From Escallonia rubra (taxonomy: Eukaryota; Streptophyta; Magnoliopsida; Escalloniales; Escalloniaceae): DNA of 64,000 bases. Position 1 is the first letter of the stretch, and each line of letters starts with the position of its first letter. The stretch covers positions 1 through 64,000 of the forward strand of contig JAVXUO010001578.1 of assembly GCA_033065855.1 (NCBI GenBank), written 5' to 3'. The translations under genes and the position numbers were made by a program. The notes beneath the pieces are model-generated. The model was not told the DNA's origin, did no database searches, and saw nothing but the letters and a program-made list of their open reading frames with translations. This document shows positions 57,321 through 64,000 of the stretch, piece by piece.

Positions 57321-60180
57321 CTTAGCTAGTTATGGAATATGTCCCACTACCCTTTACGCTAGGTCAAGGTCCTTTCTCTTTGTGCTTAAGCTTGTAATTC
57401 CTTCATGTTTTAAGTTGGTATTTGCTCTATTTACAAAGGTATGTTGCATGTTTACTATCAACGAGATGGTCAAATTCTTAATGCTAGACTTTATTCAAGC
57501 TATATTTTTCTTACAATGGGATGCATGGTTCTATAAGCCTATCTATACTTGTAAATATCTGGCAATGACAAATCAACACAAGTATAAAAGCAAAATATCA
57601 ACACAAGACAAAGGAATCAAGCAACAAAGTGGATTACCAGGACTGAATACAACTCTAAGAATTCATGCCACTACTGAGCTAACAAAGTACATCAATTAAA
57701 ATTGAAAGGCAAGGCAACAAGAATAGTCCTAGAAATAGTCTCTTAGCCGAAGGGGTAAGTTGTAACTCTAGTGGCTTCTGTCATGCCTATAGCTCCACCG
57801 GCTGGCTATCTAATGCTAACTACTGCTTTTCCACCTCAGTCTCCTCTATTGCTACTGCTGCTGCCAGTCTCCCTCTCAGCATCACCTGCCTGGTACATCG
57901 ACTCCACATAGTCCTACGGCGAACCCTATCGCAACTTAAGATTCTCAAACACCCCTATATCCCCAAGGCCAGAGACCACTCGTGAATCCAAGTCTGCTAC
58001 ATTATAGGATCCTTAGTTCCAAATGTTTTCTTGATGACTAATACGCATCTTGGTCGATGCCATCACTAACAAGAAGGTGCATCATTGTTGCTTGACCTAT
58101 TTTGATAGCGAGATCGAGATGAAACATTGGAAATGGCATAAGTATAGCATTTTGAGGTCATTGGTGATTATCGTAACTCCGATGTTGCCACTTTAAATTC
58201 TAAAATATAAATGTAGGTTGGTGGATAGTATGATTTGGTAACACGAGGATTGAAACATCACAACGGTAAATAAGGATTGAATAGGTTATCAATATGGGAA
58301 GGATGGTCAACTTGCAGTTAGTAGTCCACATAGATTGATCTTGGACCAAGGTTCGGTCAAAGGCAAAACTTTAATAGTGGGTGAGTCAATCTCACCAACA
58401 CTTGCCCCCACTCTCATTTGAAAACTGAAGCAACCAAACAAGCAGAAAATATTTGGATGTCAAGCATGTTCTAACATTCTTCCCACCACGGGAAAACTGT
58501 CAAAGAAAAAGCTTTTATCAGTAACATTGTATCCAGTGTGTGGTTTAAAAAGGAAGGCATTTTTCCTAGTGTTATGATACAAACGACATTAGCTAAAATT
58601 AAGTGATGCATTTGCTTACTTAACCCAGGGGGTTTATCCTTCCTATGAGCATGCTTTTGGATTGGACTCGAGGCTTTAACACATACTATGCGACTTACTA
58701 CTCCCTAGCAATTTTTTTTTTTTTGGAGCTTTGTGCTTTAAGGCCTTCTATGGTGATACATTATGTACCAAGGAGGTTTTTTGGTGGTGGAAGAATGCAG
58801 TGCCGATAGTGAATGGTTTGGACTTCGAGTTGCTTATTATCATTTATGGTACTCATATGCAATAACCATAATAACCACTATTTATTTGCAGTGTTGACAA
58901 AAATGCATTGGAGATTAATACATGCGACGCAATATATTTCATAAAGTGTGGAGAGGCTATGTGAGAATGACTGAAAGGGATTGCAACGTTATTACAATAT
59001 GAAAATCTCACTGCTTGAGAACTATATGGAAAAGTTAACCTCAATGTAGTAATCTTGGAGAATGGGCAATGTGTGGATTCTGGTCTATTGGCAAGAGATA
59101 GCAAAGGAAGAGTATATACAACTATGTCGATAAAGATTCACGGAATAAAGTGTTGCTGGCCCATCCTGGCTATGCCCCTTTAAAAGCTTATGGGTCCTGC
59201 TTTTAGAGACACGTCAGTATATATTCAACGTTCAAAACTACCAATATGATCAATCCATAGCATGCATATGCTCTAAGTCATGTGATGCGCCAATTTATTT
59301 CAAAATCACTTAATTATCAGTTTTAGCATGATTTCCCCCTTAGAAAAGGGAGTTAACTGTAGGCTCCTGGCTTTGGGGTCGACTCGAGCGCCTTCTCCTT
59401 GAAGAGGGGGTGGGGGTGGAGGAGCTGCTCTGCTTGGATGACCTTAGGCCTTTCCCTACAAGGGGTTGGCTTAGGTCCCACTTCTTTGATTCCTTATCCT
59501 CTTTCCTTTGCTGGATCCTTTGCTTTTCGTGTCCTCCCCCCCCCCCCCCACATGGGAGCAATATTTTTTCCTCATTGGGGTTTCCATGTCTCTATGTCCC
59601 TGGTATCTCCACCCCCTCCATCCATGCCTTCATTTCCCTTGAGGGTCTTCACCCCTTCACCTTTCTTGGGGTCTCATCCCATCCCTTTGGGTACCCCTAC
59701 GTTCAACTTCTCTGCTAGGTTCCCCAACCAACACCAAGTGATGGCCTCCATAGATAGTCAATCCTTGGTTCCTTAACTATTCTATGCTACATTACAATCA
59801 TCGTAGCACCCTTGTATCATGATGTCTGACCGTGCTCGACCTCCATCTCCATGTTACACTTTCCTAGCACTGCATCTATTATCATGCCCCCATGCAATGA
59901 CACTTAACTGCATCTGAACACAGTCCTCACGATGTGCTTCCTTAGCACCGCCTCCATCAACCGCGCTTATGCGCCTACCCCATGGTATCTTTCCCAGCAC
60001 AACACTTGCCCCCATGTTATTTTCATTAAGTGTGCTCTGGGTACCTCATACATCCTGTCGTGCCCATGTGCTACCCCATTTATGCAGGAGTACCCTTTGA
60101 AATTCTGTCATAGTACCACAAGCTCAGTGTTAGTCCATCTCTTCACCACACACACCATACATTAAATTAGTTATAGAACA
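57321..60180 (+). other. Degenerate 3' region of a gypsy element
   Basis: About 2.9 kb after the pol end without recognisable genes. It contains a C-run (59537-59549) and pyrimidine-rich text. Short ORFs at 57382, 58853 and 59399 have no domain. Confidence 0.4.
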
Positions 60181-60199
60181 TGTCTCGACCTGCTCTCTG

Positions 60200-60830
60200 A
60201 CGTTTGTAGCATTCCTAAGGGTAGGCAACTCCTTTAAGAAACTACCTCAGGTAGCTTCGCGTGCTCGTGCATAAGGACTCCTCTTCTTTCAGGTAGGTAG
60301 TTCCTTAGGGGCACTACCTCGATCCGTCAAGTAGGCTACTCCTCCAGGATACTACCTTTGCCATGCTGAATACTCCGGTGCAAGGACTTATCACCGCTGG
60401 GTCACTATATCCGCTACTGTGCTTCAATTGTGAGGGTGATGACTCTTTTTCTGTCAGGTAGGCGACTCCATGTGACACTATCTTGGAGCGTTAGGTAGTT
60501 GTCTCATTCGGCACACTACCTTGGTGCTTAGGGTAGACGAATATTTCTAGACAACCTTGGTGCTTCAAGTGCTTTGGCACAAGTACTCATCACAACATAT
60601 GTGATTACCCTCGGATGCTATCTTTGTCTGAGAGCTTTAAGTGCTTCGATTTGAACATTCCTCTTTTGACAAATCTTTCGGGACGCTACCATGACCCTTT
60701 GAATAGGCGACTCCTTCGGGACACTATCTTGATGCATTCTGACTGTTGTAACAAAAACTCAACTTGGGATAGGAGACTCCACCGATACATTATCTTTGCT
60801 AGGGTGATACGATGACCAGTTTACGTGCTC
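60200..60830. repeat. Degenerate minisatellite
   Basis: Recurring text of the form AGGCGACTCC-x-GGGACACTACCTTGGTGC (for example near 60295, 60335, 60458, 60505, 60705, 60765) at irregular spacing. The units are strongly diverged. Confidence 0.6.
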
Positions 60831-60945
60831 CGGCACTGAGGGCTCCTTATCCCCTAAGGATGATGAATCTCAGGTCATTCTGGGAGGGGAATATCTCTAG
60901 AGGTCGTCGCATAGTTGGCATGAGAGCTGGGAGTCGGGTACTGTC

Positions 60946-61545
60946 AGGTTTTTAGCGTTTTGAGATGCTGCCTGTGGATCTGAGTAAGGGCTTTCGACCG
61001 GTAGCTATATAAAGGCGATTCTCTGACCATACTGGTATTGTGTAAGTTAGTCATTTTAGACAGACATAACAAAGTTGTACAGATGAGACCGAATGAATCT
61101 GTGATTCGAGTCCGTGAAACTCCAGCACATGTGGTCCCCTCATAAGGTGTCACTTCTAGTGATTTCCACGTCTCATTTGATAACAAAAAATTCCAGCTGC
61201 CTATAATAGTGGACTTTGAGAGTTCATTTGGAGAAAAACTAAACTTCTTTTACATTTTGTTTCACACCATAGAGCTTCAAAGCTAAAGAGTTGTGGAAAA
61301 ATAAAAACCTTGAGCACTAGACCCTATCTCTAGACCTTGACATATCGAGTTCAATGCTGGACTCTTAATTGTCGTCCCTTATTTACTTCTCATCCTGCCC
61401 TTTTACCACTCATCGGGCTCTATCTAAGTCGCCTTAGTCTTTGCCTTTATTCTATCCTTAATCTAATACACATGATCATACTCGACATCTGGCACAGACT
61501 TTACTCTTTGTGGCACCTCCACGTGAACCCACTTCTTTGAAATCA
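60946..61545 (+). repeat. Probable gypsy LTR (600 bp)
   Basis: Begins TGTCAGGTTTTTAGC after a purine-rich stretch (GAGAGCTGGGAGTCGGG), has a TATA box CTATATAAAGG at about 61005-61015, and ends AATCA just before a PBS-like sequence. No second copy is in the window to confirm the ends. Confidence 0.5.
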
Positions 61546-61548
61546 TTT

Positions 61549-61566
61549 TGGTGACTTTGCTTGGGA
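61549..61566 (+). other. Primer-binding site of the gypsy element
   Basis: TGGTGACTTTGCTTGGGA is close to the TGGCGACTCTGCTGGGGA site of some plant gypsy elements, and it is placed four bases after the proposed LTR end. Confidence 0.5.
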
Positions 61567-61699
61567 GGTAAGATGCTGCCATTTACCCTGTGTACAACAC
61601 ACCCATTTTCCATGCCATAGCTATACAAGACCAGTAGGGCTACCAGCCAAAGACTTAACTCCACCATCCAAGAGGAGCACCACTACAAGGATCAAGAAG

Positions 61700-63000
61700 A
61701 GACCAGTGCCATTTGGCTCCAAGCGCCCCCTAAGATGGACGCACCCAATGTTATCACCCACGTTGATGTCATACTCTAGCTCTCACTCCCATCATCACTA
61801 ACTTCAGAACTCTTAGTCATCTCTCATTGCCAAGATACTAGAGATGAAAAAATTCATCCAAGTCTTAACTTCGCAGCTGCCTAGCTCTCAAGGCCTTATA
61901 GCTCCCTGACTTTCTGTACCCGTAAGCTCTAGGGTTGGACCCCTTGCTGCTCATATCCAGCTTTAAGGGTTTGGGCTACTTTTTGAAGCTAACTATGTCC
62001 CAATGTCGTGGTGCCCGATGTTTTGACCACAACCACCATCATTCGCACGCAACATGTCCACCTTGGCCAGATGCTAAATAACCATTCTCTGGCACCATCG
62101 TACGACACCCCACCTTTGCTCAAAGTCCCTCAAAGATGCACGACTCTATTAAGATGAAATGCGACTCCAAGATGCCCCTGACTTATGAAAATCACACCTG
62201 TATAATCTGCCCCTACCAAGATTCATTCTCTACCAATATCATTCCCACAATGCTTTAGGTCACCCTATTTGAGGAGGCGCCAAGATCATCCTCACCAAAC
62301 ACAAAATATTCATCTACTTTTTGTGCCACCAAGGATGATCTGTATGCCATTTCCATCGTCTAAATAAACCATATATGCCTCATTCTTGCTCAAGACAATA
62401 TGGTCATGCTCCTTACTTTCGAAACCTCACATCTAAGCCTTACCTTCTTGAATACAATCAGCCATCCTTTATCTTGTTCAACGGCAAAGAGAGTAGTGCC
62501 TGATAGAGTACCTTACTTGCTTTGTGTCCCTAGAGCACTTGAGGACAATAACACTTTGAAACTCCAAGAATTTTACATGTCCCCAACTGACCTTGCCTAC
62601 TCTTGGTACCAACAAATCTTTGAGGGTACTAAACACTTTTAATTGGTTTGGTATGGTCCAGCTCTTCTTTGAAAATTTCATTATGAGTTGGAAGGTGTGA
62701 CCATCATTAACATCGTTAACATTCGGCAATACCCTAAGGAAGACCTCAGTGCCTATGTCAAGCGATTTATCCATGTGCTTGTGCACTGGCTTCGGTAAGG
62801 ATTATATCAATTTACATTAAGAACATGAGAGACATCTATAAATCTACCTAAAAAATCTACATTTAAAGTCTTGGGAGCTTCTCAAGGAAGCTGTATAATG
62901 CGCTTAAGACTTGTTTGGCCTATCAATAACCTCAAAAACGTTAGCTCAAAGTACCCTGACTACCATAGTGGAAGTGGCTAATGACAGTCACAAAAACGAA
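61700..63000 (+). pseudogene. Ty3/gypsy Gag relic
   Basis: The clear part is 62550-62800: KLQEFYMSPTDLAYSWYQQI, then W.GP.LL, HYELEGVTIINIVNIRQYPK and EDLSAYVKRF, the retrotransposon Gag fold (PF03732) with its A..WY and RQ...EDL..YV.RF signatures. Stops interrupt it (62641 and others). Its plus orientation agrees with the LTR and PBS upstream. Confidence 0.65.
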
Positions 63001-63523
63001 AGGTGACAGTCCCAAGGAGGGGACAAATGCCCTAATAAGAGAAGTATATAACCTCTATTTCAGTCAACGCTAAGCCTATCCATAAGAATTTGTCCAATCC
63101 CAACTAATGCCCCTTTCATAGAACTTAAAATCATTCATGTCAGCTTGACAGCCAGTAGTGTACTCCAATCTTTCATTCAATATGCATGCCCGAGACTAGA
63201 AGCAAGTCAGTATTAGCAAGCATATACCTGCCTGACTAACATGACTCGCCCTCAAGAACTACAGGGGCCTTAATTTTGCCTTTGCTAGAAAGATTACATC
63301 TGAAAACTCAACCCTAAACAAGCAGAGGCCTGCATTCAGTCTGCCTAAGCCCTGGCTGCATTGTTCCATTTTTGCACTTATTTTTCTTTTCTATTTTTCT
63401 AATTTTTCAAGACTCCATGTTCTTATTCTCCATTTGTAAAAAGGGAAGCCTACCAATGCTATTCATGCATTGTTTCCATATTCTGACTTAGACTATCTTC
63501 CCAGTTACAATTTGTTCATGGTA
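63001..63523 (+). other. Decayed gypsy internal sequence
   Basis: No clear domain. It probably continues the element whose Gag lies upstream. Confidence 0.35.
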
Positions 63524-63542
63524 GGATTCATAGTTCTAAGCC

Positions 63543-63816
63543 AACAAGGGTTGGTTCAGCGGTCCCCAGGATCCCAATCCAGGTTTTCCACCTGGGTTCG
63601 AATACTGCCCGCAACACTTGTTGGTGACAAACTTACGTCCTCGCCCTGCATGTGCTCCACACACGGGTCCTTGTGCGCTTCGGCCCCGACATAGGTGCGA
63701 GAATCGGGGGCTCAGATGTATGTGGCGGCCTTGTAGGTCCCCGAGGCGCAATACTCCATGCCGGTTGGATTAGAGCCTTACGGTCCAGCCATTTTTACAC
63801 AAAAAAAAAAAAAAAA
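63543..63816 (+). mobile_element. tRNA-derived SINE
   Basis: About 274 bp with RNA polymerase III promoter boxes, A box TGGTTCAGCGGT (63552-63563) and B box GGGTTCGAATA (63594-63604), ending in a 17-base A-tail. A long target duplication flanks it: GGATTCATAGTTCTAAGCC (63524-63542) and the same with two extra bases at 63817-63837. This is a SINE mobilised by LINE machinery. I do not assign a family. Confidence 0.88.
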
Positions 63817-63837
63817 GGATTCATAGTTCTATAAGCC

Positions 63838-64000
63838 TACCTATCTTCCTACTTGTACACTTTCACAAATCTCTACGCATCAACCCATCCTATCACTGAT
63901 ATCTACTGGCACCAGCTTTGAGTGCACAATTTTCTACCTTGGAAGATCCTCCTCCATCCCCCCCCCCCCCCCCCCCATAGATTGAAACTTCCAAGATCCT
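63838..64000. other. Unassigned end of window
   Basis: No gene is seen. It contains a C-run of about 17 bases (63960-63976). Confidence 0.6.

Noticed and set aside
59399-59776. 125-codon plus-strand ORF, Pro/Phe-rich
   Set aside because: No domain, it crosses a C-run, and an alternative frame is equally open.
1-64000. tRNA or rRNA genes
   Set aside because: Apart from the SINE's tRNA-like promoter boxes, no cloverleaf or rRNA-like conserved sequence was noticed. A covariance search would be decisive.

Overview
This is nuclear DNA of a flowering plant, most likely a eudicot: the ORFs are broken by stops, introns are GT..AG, and most of the window is layered plant transposons (Ty1/copia, Ty3/gypsy Tat and Tekay-like, MULE, CACTA, hAT-like, Stowaway, LINE, SINE). 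I see no complete host gene, no RNA gene other than a SINE, and no CRISPR or bacterial feature. The species cannot be told from the sequence.

1-7.75 kb: a decayed copia element (copy A), a truncated Stowaway MITE, the C-terminal end of a MULE transposase gene cut by a 2.29 kb Tekay-like LTR with its primer-binding site, then the 5' part of a second copia copy (B). 7.75-31.1 kb: copia B is split by two large insertions. The first is a reversed LTR (7753-21408) that itself holds a complete 10 kb Tat-lineage gypsy element (8820-18880, TSD TAATG) and a MULE with doubled inverted repeats (19685-20981, TSD ATCCAAATT). The second is another Tekay-like LTR (21994-29939) holding a Pack-MULE with a captured chloroplast ribosomal protein L12 fragment (22465-23668) and another MULE (28428-29645, TSD TAATAACTA). 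31.1-35.3 kb: a very decayed second Tat element on the minus strand.

The Tat element at 8820-18880 is the best-preserved unit. Gag-Pro-Pol lie on the minus strand, disabled by about nine stops and one frameshift. On the opposite strand, between the end of pol and the 3' LTR, it carries a three-exon gene with its own TATA box. Behind that promoter lies an array of about 24 copies of a 40-bp repeat, nearly every unit being able to form a 21-nt hairpin. A further hairpin overlaps the pol stop codon where the two genes converge.

35.3-38.5 kb: remnant exons of a VAP/MSP-domain host gene with a hAT-like element inserted (36752-38034, TSD ACTGTGCC). 39-53.5 kb: a tandem pair of CDR1-like secreted aspartic protease genes on the minus strand. 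Copy 1 lacks its promoter, start and signal peptide because a duplication breakpoint falls inside the gene. Copy 2 keeps these but is split by 8.8 kb of nested CACTA elements (44243-53064, itself interrupted by another at 44265-50464).

53.5-64 kb: CT repeats, a 5'-truncated LINE with a 16-bp target duplication, an RNase H-like relic, decayed gypsy sequence arranged as pol end - long 3' region with degenerate minisatellite - LTR - gag, and a tRNA-type SINE with a long target duplication.
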